From assembly GCF_002005305.1 (NCBI RefSeq), contig NZ_CP014782.1:310001-374000 (forward strand): a DNA stretch of 64,000 nucleotides. Direction: 5' to 3'. Positions 7,337-15,479 of the stretch are shown here, piece after piece (positions within the stretch are counted from its first letter, which is position 1; each line of letters starts with the position of its first letter). The DNA is from Shewanella psychrophila (GTDB lineage Bacteria > Pseudomonadota > Gammaproteobacteria > Enterobacterales > Shewanellaceae). The notes under the pieces were generated by a model. It worked only from the letters and a program-made list of their open reading frames with translations. It made no database searches and was not told where the DNA came from. The position numbers and the translations under genes were made by a program.

Positions 7337-9339
7337 TGCACAAATATCAACTTCTTCGCTACAGTACAACGCTACTATTTTTACTGCTCATGACTGCAAT
7401 GTCTGCGCAGGTCGATACTCAAATCTCGCTATCAAGCCAATGGCATCTACTTATAGATTTCTCCCAGCGTCATCTGTTGGCTAACAGCTTCGATGAGATC
7501 ATGTTTGTCGAGTCTCAATTGCCACGTATCGCCATGGCCATCATGGTAGGAGCCACTTTAGGCTTAGTGGGCAGCTTGATGCAGCAGTTAACCCAAAATC
7601 CTCTGGTTTCTCCTCTCACCTTAGGTACGGCCTCGGGGGCCTGGTTAGCCTTAGTGGTACTCAATGTATGGTTTCCCGGCTTTGTCGGTGAATATGCTTC
7701 ACTGGCAGCCATGATCGGTGCCATGTTGACTCTGGGGTTAGTGATCTTAATTACGGGTATCCGTAATATGTCAGGACTGCCTGTGGTACTTGCTGGCATG
7801 GCGGTCAATATTCTGCTGGGTGCTATAGCGACGGCGATTATTTTACTTAACGATCAATATGCGAAAAATCTGTTTATCTGGGGAGCTGGTGATCTGGCTC
7901 AAAATGGCTGGCAGCAAGTTCAATGGTTAGTGCCAAAGCTTTCTGTTGCAGTGCTTGTCTTTATCTTTGCTCCGCGGGTCTTGTCTTTACTGCGTATGGG
8001 GCAAACTGGCGCTGCGGCTCGGGGTTTAAATATTATCCCCGTTTTTTTAGGCTTGTTTGCCCTAGGGCTGTGGCTGGTTGCCTCATCTATCACTGCCGTA
8101 GGTGTGATCAGTTTTATTGGCCTGCTTGCGCCAAATATCGCCAGACAACTCGGGGCCAGAACTCCGAAAGATGAGCTGTTTTATAGCATGTTACTTGGTG
8201 CTCTGGTGCTGGTGGTTACCGATGCATTGGCCATGCTGATGAGCACCTATACTTTTGATCTCGTGCCATCGGGAACGGCCGCCGCTTTAATCGGGGCTCC
8301 TGCGCTAATCTGGTTCACACGGCGCAAGATGGGAGCGCAAGATCAACTGTCCCTTTCCTTGCCTAAGAGCCGTTATCAGATGAGCCCCAAGGTTCTGCCA
8401 TTGATGTCATTGTGCTTACTGGCTTTGGCGGTCATCTCTTTGTTTATCTCTAGAGCAACCGTGGAGCAGGAGATTGTCTGGCTGTTCTCATTTCCTGACG
8501 CCTTCGGTTGGCAGATCCGCTGGCCGAGATTGTTGACCTCTATCGCATCGGGTGCAGGTCTTGCCGTCGCTGGTGTCTTGCTGCAAAGGTTGATCTATAA
8601 CCCGTTAGCTAGCCCGGATATATTGGGGATCTCGGCCGGGGCAACCTTGGCCTTAGTTGGCGGGACTATCTTCCTGGGATTGAACATCTTCGATGGTACT
8701 CCGGCCATTGCTTTTATGGGCAGCATGTCGGTCTTGGGACTGCTGTTGCTTCTGGGAAAACGGCACCAATATGCGCCTTCCATGTTGGTGTTAATCGGTA
8801 TTGCCTTGACCGCACTTATCGAGGCCATGGTGCAATTTGCTCTGGCGCGAGGCGATGAAACCTCTTATACCATTTTAAGTTGGCTCGCTGGCTCAACCTA
8901 TAGAGTCACCCCAGTATCGGCGCTCGTGCTCACCGCTGCCGTGGTGTTATTAATCGGCTTTGCCTTATTAACGTCGCGCTGGCTGACACTGATTTCGGCG
9001 GGGCGGGAATTTGCTAAGGCCAGAGGGCTGAACGTACCTTGCGCCTTTATTTCGTTACTCTCTTGCGTGGCACTATTGTGCGCAATAGTTACTGCCACCA
9101 TGGGGCCTGTTGCGTTTGTCGGCTTACTCGCGCCGCATATGGCGGTGATTTTAGGCGCCAAAAAGGCTGAGTTACAAATCCCAACAGCAGCCATACTCGG
9201 TGCCAGCTTGATGGTGTTTTCAGACTGGTTAGGCCAGAATCTGGTATATCCATCCCAGATAGCGGCAGGCACATTAGTCGCGATAGTCGGCGGGCTGTAT
9301 TTTATTGTTTTGCTAATACAAGGGAGACGCACTGCATAG
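7336..9339 (+). CDS. fhuB: Double-length siderophore ABC permease (FhuB type)
   Basis: This inner-membrane permease is 667 residues long, twice a normal FecCD subunit. Two homologous halves each carry the family pattern: RLPR/RWPRLL near the start (about 53 and 395), LMQQLTQNPLVSPLTLG and LLQRLIYNPLASPDILG, and a closing VGLLAPN or VGLLAPH loop that contacts the ATPase. Such fused permeases are typical of the hydroxamate (ferrichrome) uptake system, so FhuB is the best name. It is the last gene of the transport operon. No terminator is obvious. Confidence 0.92.
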   Translation: MHKYQLLRYSTTLLFLLLMTAMSAQVDTQISLSSQWHLLIDFSQRHLLANSFDEIMFVESQLPRIAMAIMVGATLGLVGSLMQQLTQNPLVSPLTLGTASGAWLALVVLNVWFPGFVGEYASLAAMIGAMLTLGLVILITGIRNMSGLPVVLAGMAVNILLGAIATAIILLNDQYAKNLFIWGAGDLAQNGWQQVQWLVPKLSVAVLVFIFAPRVLSLLRMGQTGAAARGLNIIPVFLGLFALGLWLVASSITAVGVISFIGLLAPNIARQLGARTPKDELFYSMLLGALVLVVTDALAMLMSTYTFDLVPSGTAAALIGAPALIWFTRRKMGAQDQLSLSLPKSRYQMSPKVLPLMSLCLLALAVISLFISRATVEQEIVWLFSFPDAFGWQIRWPRLLTSIASGAGLAVAGVLLQRLIYNPLASPDILGISAGATLALVGGTIFLGLNIFDGTPAIAFMGSMSVLGLLLLLGKRHQYAPSMLVLIGIALTALIEAMVQFALARGDETSYTILSWLAGSTYRVTPVSALVLTAAVVLLIGFALLTSRWLTLISAGREFAKARGLNVPCAFISLLSCVALLCAIVTATMGPVAFVGLLAPHMAVILGAKKAELQIPTAAILGASLMVFSDWLGQNLVYPSQIAAGTLVAIVGGLYFIVLLIQGRRTA

Positions 9340-9641
9340 TAAGGATGCAGGTTTCCTTTGTTACGTTTCGGTATTGAGCAGGCGCTAATTAAGGCATAAG
9401 TCGATTATCATTAATTGCTTGCAGCAGGCTTATATGTAACTACTTCTATGACTCGCAGCGAGTACGGTCCCTGTATGCTCTGCCAAAGCATCCCTGCTTT
9501 GGAAGGTCATAGCCGCAGTTACATTTAGTAGTTTTCTCTTCGATGATACGGTGTTGTATTTTTACTGGTCACAATAAAAATCTTTTATTTTCAGTTTATT
9601 ACTGATTTAAAGGCTGCATCATTTAACCATTGATCGTCGTT
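9340..9641. other. Intergenic region dominated by a hairpin-rich element
   Basis: No gene is visible. The central feature is the 91-nt structured element at 9434-9524, described separately. The flanks are AT-rich, with nothing else recognised. Confidence 0.5.
9434..9524. repeat. 91-nt branched inverted-repeat element (three-way-junction shape)
   Basis: The outer arms ATGTAACT (9434-9441) and AGTTACAT (9517-9524) pair perfectly. After a symmetric 4-nt internal loop, CTATGAC (9446-9452) pairs with GTCATAG (9506-9512). Inside lie two more hairpins: ACTCGC-A-GCGAGT (9451-9463, sharing two bases with the second stem) and CCAAAGCA-TCCC-TGCTTTGG (9483-9502). This is far more pairing than expected by chance. 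It could be a small mobile repeat (MITE- or REP-like) or a structured RNA. There is no clear T run after it. Confidence 0.75.
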
Positions 9642-10280
9642 ATGAGTATTCTCCGCACTAGATATCATTTTATTTTAGCAACCTGCTTATTTTCGTATCT
9701 ACTTTGGCGAGTGCAGATACTCCAAGTTCGTCCGCTATTTTTACTGCTGAGCAGCAGCTGGTATTCGAAGAATATACCCATGGGATCGATAACAAGGTTG
9801 GTGATGTCAGTAACCAGCTTGCTCAAATTCAACAAAAAATTGATGCCGACAATGCTGTGCAGATTATTAAAGACAGTGTAAAGCAAGCGTTCTGTTGATC
9901 TCTGGTTAGGCTTTCTGAGTTTATTACTAGCGGCTGCGATTTTCTTTGTCTGGCGCATGAGGGCGACGATTCAGCAGGAATGGGATAAACAAAAAACTCA
10001 AATTTCAGCAGAACATGGTGCGGCAATACAAGATATTGACAGATCCAAAGAGGTCCTTACAAGAGAGGTTAAAGAGTGCTTAGTTGAAGCTAGAGAGCGA
10101 ATTAAAAAATTACGTGAGGAATTAAATCATGCGCGATCTATTAATGGAGATATAATAAAACTTCACGATAAAGCAGAAGCACTGATTTATCTCATAGTAA
10201 TGCTAATTATTGGTTTGATTATGCTTTTTCTCTTTATAAATCAATTTGATGAAGGTGTTTTTCCGTATGGAAATGGCTAG
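9642..10280 (+). pseudogene. Frameshifted gene for a membrane-anchored coiled-coil protein
   Basis: Three consecutive pieces in two reading frames read as one protein. The signal-peptide-like MSILRTRYHFILATC starts at ATG 9642. From about 9698 another frame continues STLASADTPSSSAIF and a helical segment to about 9890. From 9882 the original frame resumes with a membrane span (LGFLSLLLAAAIFFVW), a charged coiled coil, and a second membrane span near the end. The total is 639 bp, exactly 213 codons, so the two shifts cancel. The family is not recognised. Real decay or sequence error are both possible. Confidence 0.65.
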
Positions 10281-10305
10281 GAACTACCAAAAGTTTGACT
10301 GAAAG

Positions 10306-10599
10306 TTATTTACCTTTGTTAACTGACAAAAGGGTCTGTTGTCGATAGCTTAATAGGCTAAATATGCCGAAGGCGAATACGTTTAGATAATCGCTTTTGC
10401 GCAGCGTTAGCTGAGATTTGAATAGAGTATGGAAGATGACAACCTGAAATCCGTGCATAAACAGGGTTACAGCAAATAAAATATACAGGATCACGGCGAG
10501 GTTGCCTTCGAAGGGCTGAATTAAATTATAGGTCATCAATAACCAGGCAAAGAGGGTGATAGCCTTACCCGGTATGATAAAAAAGTTAATAAACGTCAT
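10306..10599 (-). CDS. DUF1145 family small membrane protein (YhhL-like)
   Basis: This 97-residue protein has about three hydrophobic spans (KAITLFAWLLMTYNLIQPF, NLAVILYILFAVTLFMHG, YLNVFAFGIFSLL) and matches the DUF1145/YhhL family. E. coli yhhL likewise sits next to rsmD and ftsY. I place the start at the ATG at 10599, preceded by AAGAGA. A longer reading would need a TTG at 10629. Function is unknown. It lies downstream of rsmD in the same orientation, separated by the heptanucleotide repeat. Confidence 0.8.
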   Translation of the reverse strand: MTFINFFIIPGKAITLFAWLLMTYNLIQPFEGNLAVILYILFAVTLFMHGFQVVIFHTLFKSQLTLRKSDYLNVFAFGIFSLLSYRQQTLLSVNKGK

Positions 10600-10646
10600 T
10601 TTTCTCTTAAGATACTTTTTTAATCGCAAATTGCAGCGCTAATCTG

Positions 10647-10689
10647 CGTAGCTCGTAGCTCGTAGCTCGTAGCTCGTAGCTCGTAGCTC
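10647..10689. repeat. Heptanucleotide tandem repeat (GCTCGTA) x5 with partial flanking units
   Basis: Five perfect copies of GCTCGTA run from 10651 to 10685, preceded by CGTA and followed by GCTC. The tract lies between the rsmD stop (10699) and the DUF1145 start (10599) on the minus-strand transcript. Perfect short repeats of this kind change length by slippage. Confidence 0.97.
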
Positions 10690-10698
10690 TAAAAGTCT

Positions 10699-11292
10699 TT
10701 AAGGCTGATATTGATACAGGCGATAGATAACTTGACCCGCTTTCTTCTCTTTTAACTGTACCCAGTCAGACGGTACGCTTAGGTTTTCCAGCTCGCTTTC
10801 TGTCTCTACATAAATCTGAGCATTTTCTTTGAGCCAGTTATGTTCAGCGATCAACTGAATACTTTTCTCGGCGAGATCTTTTCTAAATGGGGGATCGATA
10901 TAGACGATGTCGAAGCCTTCGAGGGGCTCAATTTCCAACAATTTAAGAGTATCACCCTTGATGACATCGGCCATCGATGAGTCACACTTGAGGGATCTTA
11001 AGTTCTGTTTTAGTTGCTCTGCCGCACTCGACTGGAGTTCGAAAACCTTGGCATAGCTTGCGTAGCGAGAGAGGGACTCGAAACAGAGCGCGCCACTTCC
11101 GCCGAAGCAATCGAGTATTCGAGCGCCAGTCAGATCACCTGCAAGCCAGTTAAAGAGCGTCTCCCTGACTCTATCAGTTGTGGGCCTTAAGCCTTCAAGA
11201 TCATGAATAGGCAGACGTCTCGATCGCCATTGGCCCGCGATGATTCTAACTTGGCCACTGGAAGGTCTATTTCTCGCCATTTCTTTACCCAT
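10699..11292 (-). CDS. rsmD: RsmD, 16S rRNA m2G966 methyltransferase
   Basis: RsmD methylates G966 of 16S rRNA on the 30S subunit using S-adenosylmethionine. The 197-residue protein has the family start GQVRIIAGQWRSRRLP, LRPTTDRVRETLFNWL, the SAM-binding LDCFGGSGALCFE, and the catalytic DPPF in VYIDPPFRKDL. A second ATG at 11280 (MARNRPSS) is an equally good start. It is divergent from ftsY, the usual arrangement in gammaproteobacteria. Confidence 0.95.
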   Translation of the reverse strand: MGKEMARNRPSSGQVRIIAGQWRSRRLPIHDLEGLRPTTDRVRETLFNWLAGDLTGARILDCFGGSGALCFESLSRYASYAKVFELQSSAAEQLKQNLRSLKCDSSMADVIKGDTLKLLEIEPLEGFDIVYIDPPFRKDLAEKSIQLIAEHNWLKENAQIYVETESELENLSVPSDWVQLKEKKAGQVIYRLYQYQP

Positions 11293-11663
11293 CTGCTTAG
11301 CTATTTTTGGTCTTAAGGGAGAAAGTGGTAGACTATTTCGCCCAATGAAAGGCAGTTATTTTACCCCAAAGATAGTTGAAATGGTGAAAACCTGAGGTTA
11401 TTGCTGGAAAAGGCTTGTTTCTCTGCGTATTTACCCCTTTCTTGTGGTTATAATGTGGTCCTAAATTAGTTTGTCTGTATGGCATCGATAAAGTAATTAT
11501 TTGAATGATTATTTACTGCTGAGCTATAGATAAGCAGCATATAGACATCAGATAAAGATAAACAAATACATGATTGGATGATTTCGTGAGCTTTGACATC
11601 AATAGACTTGGTAGTCCATCCAGTTTAAAAGTTAAGTCCGTTAGTAGAGCACTGGTATAAAAC
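11293..11663. other. Divergent intergenic region rsmD/ftsY
   Basis: This 371-bp stretch without a gene separates the divergent rsmD and ftsY. Apart from a perfect TATAAT at 11449-11454 pointing toward ftsY, I see no repeat, hairpin or coding signal. Confidence 0.5.
11449..11454 (+). promoter_or_regulatory. Candidate -10 box for ftsY
   Basis: A perfect TATAAT lies 210 bp upstream of ftsY. No convincing -35 hexamer is found 16-18 bp before it, so this is a weak promoter call. Confidence 0.35.
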
Positions 11664-13274
11664 ATGGCAAAGAAAGGTTTTTTTTCCTGGTTTCGCAAAG
11701 ATAAATCAAAAGATGAAGTCGAAGCTCCAGAGGTAGAAGTTGCAGATACAGTAGAAGAGCTGGCTATCAAAGAAGCCGAGGCTCTGGCTCTCGTCGAGAA
11801 AGAAGCGGCTGAACAGGAACGTTTAACCACTGAGGCTCAAGCCGAGAAATCGAGACTTGAAGCTGAGGCACTTGCTGAAAAAGAAGCTGAGGCTCTTGCA
11901 TTAAGAGAAGCTGAAGCTGAGGCTCTAGCTAGACAAGAAGCCGAAGCTCTTGCTGAGAAAGAGGCTGCGGCGCTTGTAGAAAAAGAAGCGGCTGAACAGG
12001 CACGCCTTGCTGTAGAGGCTGAAGCAGAAAGGGCTAGACAGGAAGCTGAAGCTCTTGATTTAAGAGAAGCTGAGACTCTTGCTTTAAAAAAGGCTGAAGC
12101 TCTTGCCAGACAAGAAGCCGAAGCTCTTGCTGAGAAAGAGGCCGCGGCGCTTGTAGAAAAAGAAGCGGCTGAACAGGCACGCCTTGCTGTAGAGGCTGAA
12201 TTAGAAAAGGCTAGACAGGAAGCTGAGGCACTAGATTTAAAAGAAGCCGAAGCTCTTGCTTTGAGAGAAGCTGAGGCTCTTGAAGCCACAGCAGAAAAAG
12301 AAGCTGAGAAGCAGCCCGAGCCACAGGAAAAACCCGTTAAAGAAGGCTTCTTTGCCCGCTTGAAGCGAGGTTTAAAACGTACCAGTGAGAATATTGGTAG
12401 TGGCTTTGTGGGTCTGTTTAAGGGCAAGAAGATCGATGATGATCTTTTTGAAGAACTCGAAGAGCAGTTACTGATCGCCGATGTCGGTGTCGAGACTACT
12501 ACTCGCCTGATCAAAAGTTTGACCGAGCAAGCGAGCCGTAAGCAGCTTAAAGACGGTGAGGCCCTCTATGAACTACTGCGCGAAGAGATGCAGAAAACCT
12601 TAGAGCCTGTCTCTATACCTCTGGTTCCGGATAGTGGCGACGGTCCCTTCGTTATCTTGATGGTCGGTGTCAATGGTGTAGGTAAGACAACAACCATAGG
12701 TAAACTTGCCAAACAATATCAGGCCGAGGGTAAATCGGTTATGTTAGCAGCAGGCGATACTTTCCGTGCTGCAGCCGTAGAGCAGTTGCAGGTTTGGGGG
12801 CAGAGAAACGATATTCCAGTAGTGGCACAGCATACTGGAGCCGATAGTGCTTCTGTGTTGTTTGATGCACTTCAGGCGGCTCGAGCTCGCAACATCGATG
12901 TATTGATTGCCGATACGGCAGGTCGTTTACAGAATAAAGCGCATCTGATGGACGAACTGAAGAAAGTCGTGCGGGTGATGAAGAAATTAGATGAAAATGC
13001 CCCTCATGAGGTGATGTTGACCTTAGATGCGGGCACAGGGCAAAATGCGATTAGTCAGGCAGATCTTTTCAAGAAGGCTGTTGGTGTGACGGGTATTACG
13101 ATTACTAAGCTGGACGGTACGGCGAAAGGCGGAGTTATCTTTGCCATTGCCGATAAGTTCGGCATTCCTATACGTCATATTGGTGTCGGTGAGCAGATAG
13201 ATGATTTACGTACTTTCGATGCAAAAGACTTTATCGATGCGCTCTTTACCCAAGATAGTGAAGAGCAGAAATAA
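11664..13274 (+). CDS. ftsY: FtsY, signal recognition particle receptor
   Basis: FtsY is the SRP receptor GTPase that docks ribosome-nascent-chain complexes at the inner membrane. The 536-residue protein starts with an acidic, Ala/Glu-rich A domain (about 1-225), then the N and G domains. G-domain motifs are GVNGVGKTTT (about 334), DTAGRLQNK (about 417) and TKLDGTAKGG (about 481). The A domain is enlarged by a 59-residue tandem duplication (residues ~90-148 and ~149-207). It leads ftsE, ftsX and probably rpoH. A 225-codon reverse-strand reading frame over this repeat is a composition artefact. Confidence 0.97.
   Translation: MAKKGFFSWFRKDKSKDEVEAPEVEVADTVEELAIKEAEALALVEKEAAEQERLTTEAQAEKSRLEAEALAEKEAEALALREAEAEALARQEAEALAEKEAAALVEKEAAEQARLAVEAEAERARQEAEALDLREAETLALKKAEALARQEAEALAEKEAAALVEKEAAEQARLAVEAELEKARQEAEALDLKEAEALALREAEALEATAEKEAEKQPEPQEKPVKEGFFARLKRGLKRTSENIGSGFVGLFKGKKIDDDLFEELEEQLLIADVGVETTTRLIKSLTEQASRKQLKDGEALYELLREEMQKTLEPVSIPLVPDSGDGPFVILMVGVNGVGKTTTIGKLAKQYQAEGKSVMLAAGDTFRAAAVEQLQVWGQRNDIPVVAQHTGADSASVLFDALQAARARNIDVLIADTAGRLQNKAHLMDELKKVVRVMKKLDENAPHEVMLTLDAGTGQNAISQADLFKKAVGVTGITITKLDGTAKGGVIFAIADKFGIPIRHIGVGEQIDDLRTFDAKDFIDALFTQDSEEQK
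11931..12284 (+). repeat. 177-bp tandem repeat inside the ftsY acidic domain
   Basis: Copy 1 (11931-12107) and copy 2 (12108-12284) are nearly identical at DNA level, each beginning AGACAAGAAGCCGAAGCTCT. Each encodes 59 residues beginning RQEAEALAEKEAAALVEKEA. The period is a multiple of three, so the frame is kept. Confidence 0.9.
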
Positions 13275-13319
13275 TTTATTCAATACCCAGGGCACTTTTC
13301 AGAGGGAAATGAGAAACAG

Positions 13320-14015
13320 ATGATCCAATTTGAGCAGGTTAGTAAAGTTTATCCGGGTGGGCAGAAAGCCTTAACTGATGTTAACTTTCATCTTCAAAGA
13401 GGTGAGATGGCATTCTTAACTGGTCACTCGGGTGCCGGTAAGAGTACCTTGCTTAAATTAATCACTGTAATTGAGCGTGCTAATGCTGGCCGAGTGTTCA
13501 TTAATGGACATAATATTGCCAACTTGTCTCGAAAGGATGTACCGTTTCTTAGGCGAGATATCGGTATGATTTTTCAGAATCATCACCTGTTGATGGAGAA
13601 GAGTGTTTTCGATAATGTCGCTCTCCCATTAGTGATCGAAGGCTTTTCCCATGGCGAGATTAAAAAGCGTGTATTAGCGGCGTTGGATATGGTCGGTCTC
13701 TATGGTAAAGAGCGCCATCACCCTATTATGCTTTCTGGTGGTGAGCAGCAAAGGGTTGGTATAGCGCGGGCTATTGTAAACAAGCCGCCCTTGTTATTAG
13801 CCGATGAACCAACGGGTAACCTAGATCCTAAGTTATCTATGGATATTCTGCGCTTATTCGAGACCTTTAATGACTCAGGTACTACTGTGTTGATCGCGAC
13901 ACACGACTTAGGCCTGATAGCGAGAATGAAATATCGCACCTTGACCCTAAAGCAAGGTCGAGTGTTAGGAGGGGAGGAGCTTACTTCTGCTCCGGCAAGT
14001 CCATTTACCGTTTAA
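13320..14015 (+). CDS. ftsE: FtsE, cell-division ABC ATPase
   Basis: FtsE with FtsX forms an ABC-type complex at the division septum that controls peptidoglycan hydrolases through EnvC-type activators. The 231-residue protein has Walker A GHSGAGKST (about 36-44), signature LSGGEQQR, Walker B LLLADEPTGNLDP and switch ATHD. It is 45 bp after ftsY and 35 bp before ftsX. Confidence 0.96.
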   Translation: MIQFEQVSKVYPGGQKALTDVNFHLQRGEMAFLTGHSGAGKSTLLKLITVIERANAGRVFINGHNIANLSRKDVPFLRRDIGMIFQNHHLLMEKSVFDNVALPLVIEGFSHGEIKKRVLAALDMVGLYGKERHHPIMLSGGEQQRVGIARAIVNKPPLLLADEPTGNLDPKLSMDILRLFETFNDSGTTVLIATHDLGLIARMKYRTLTLKQGRVLGGEELTSAPASPFTV

Positions 14016-14050
14016 ATTAATATGATGTCTAATGGCACACAGGGAATGAC

Positions 14051-15016
14051 ATGAGCAAGAAGCCTCAGCTAACCAGAAGCAAGTTACCTATCTCCGGCCG
14101 TATTGTGATGTTCTTCATTCGCCATATACAGCATGCAATGGGGAGTATGGGTGAGCTTTGGCGGAATCCTGTCTCCTCTGTCATGACTATGGCTGTGTTG
14201 GGGGTGAGCTTAAGTCTGCCTGCTGCGCTTCAAGTTTTAGTTAAAAATGCCGAGACGATAACCCAATCCTGGAATAGCGCAGCCGAGATATCGTTATTTG
14301 TCGACGATGCCCGCAGCGAGAGAACCATTCAGAGCTTAATAACCCGAATTAAGGTGTACCCTGAAGTCAGCGAAGTGAATTATATCAATCGCGATCAGGC
14401 TCTCGAAGAGTTTCAGACTCTGTCAGGATTCGGGGAAGCTCTTGCTTATTTAGATACAAATCCACTGCCGGCGGTGGTGACTGTGACGCCGAGTCTCAGA
14501 TATTCGAGTCCTACAGGTGCTCGAGAGTTACTCAAGAAATTAGAGCTGGAGCCTGAAGTGAGTTTTGGCCGACTCGATATAGAGTGGTTGGAGAGATTAC
14601 AGGCTGTAGTTAAGTTACTCGAGCGTACTGTGTTAGCGATTGCGGCCTTATTAGTGTTGGCCGTTGTACTCGTGATAGGCAATACCATACGTTTGGCTAT
14701 TATTAATCGCCGTACTGAGATTGAAGTGATGAAGCTAGTAGGTGCAACAGAGGCCTTTATTCAGAGACCATTTCTGTATACAGGGATCTGGTATGGCATC
14801 ATAGGTGGCATCTTAGCTTGGATAATTATCAATCTTCTGGTCTTGTATCTCGACAATGCATTGGCTGAATTATTGGGCTTATATGGGAGCAAACTGCAGA
14901 TGCAATCTCTGTCATTGGTGGAGCTTGGTCAGCTAGTAGGGCTTGCCTCTTTCTTAGGTTGGCTGGGGTCATATCTCTCTGTTCGCCACCACCTGAGAGC
15001 GATTGAGCCTTCATAA
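14051..15016 (+). CDS. ftsX: FtsX, cell-division membrane protein
   Basis: FtsX is the membrane partner of FtsE. The 321-residue protein has a cytoplasmic N-terminus and a first span (about 42-62). A periplasmic domain (about 70-175) includes AEISLFVDDARSE. Three C-terminal spans follow, including TVLAIAALLVLAVVLVIGNT and the MacB-like TEIEVMKLVGA loop. Confidence 0.95.
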   Translation: MSKKPQLTRSKLPISGRIVMFFIRHIQHAMGSMGELWRNPVSSVMTMAVLGVSLSLPAALQVLVKNAETITQSWNSAAEISLFVDDARSERTIQSLITRIKVYPEVSEVNYINRDQALEEFQTLSGFGEALAYLDTNPLPAVVTVTPSLRYSSPTGARELLKKLELEPEVSFGRLDIEWLERLQAVVKLLERTVLAIAALLVLAVVLVIGNTIRLAIINRRTEIEVMKLVGATEAFIQRPFLYTGIWYGIIGGILAWIIINLLVLYLDNALAELLGLYGSKLQMQSLSLVELGQLVGLASFLGWLGSYLSVRHHLRAIEPS

Positions 15017-15479
15017 TTAGGCTTGAACCTCATGCTGAATTAATTTCAGAATCCAGCTTTAAGGCTTCTAGCCTTTTAGCTTTCAGTAACAAGTATGAGC
15101 TATATGAACTAATCTTCACTTGCCTTGTCTATTCATTTGAGGCGAAAATGAACCATGGTAAAACTGTTTTTAAAATAGTCTTTAAAAACTTTGAAGGTCC
15201 ACTTTGAAGTTAGTAAGCAAAAGGCTTTCGGAAAGAAGTCGGAAAAAGAGATAAGTTAGTAGCAATTATTTCATCTCAGGTGTGTTGACATAAGTTGTCA
15301 GATCACCGATAGTTCTCCGTCCTGCCCTTTTTTACCTCGGTATTTAACAGAGGGCAAGCCGCAACAAATACTTTCATCTTGTTGAAATAAGTCGGTGCTA
15401 CACTCTGTCTTGTGTATCGATGAATGTACTGTTAGCTGTATTTGTTAGACGAGTAAATTTAGAAAGAATAGGAGCGTGA
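15017..15479. other. rpoH upstream regulatory region
   Basis: This 463-bp stretch without a gene lies before rpoH. It holds a candidate sigma-70 promoter at 15285-15313. Such long, multi-promoter leaders are normal for rpoH in gammaproteobacteria. I could not identify sigma-E or DnaA elements with confidence. Confidence 0.5.
15285..15313 (+). promoter_or_regulatory. Candidate sigma-70 promoter for rpoH
   Basis: A perfect -35 TTGACA (15285-15290), a 17-bp spacer and GATAGT (15308-15313, four of six matches to the -10) lie about 170 bp before the rpoH start. Confidence 0.45.

Noticed and set aside
9957..10280. Separate small gene of 107 codons
   Set aside because: The frame is open upstream to 9882 and continues the preceding protein in order; it is better read as the end of one broken gene.
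11837..12514. 225-codon open frame antisense to ftsY, rich in Ala and Ser
   Set aside because: It mirrors the GCT/GAA repeats of the ftsY acidic domain; low complexity, no ribosome-binding site and the wrong strand for the operon.
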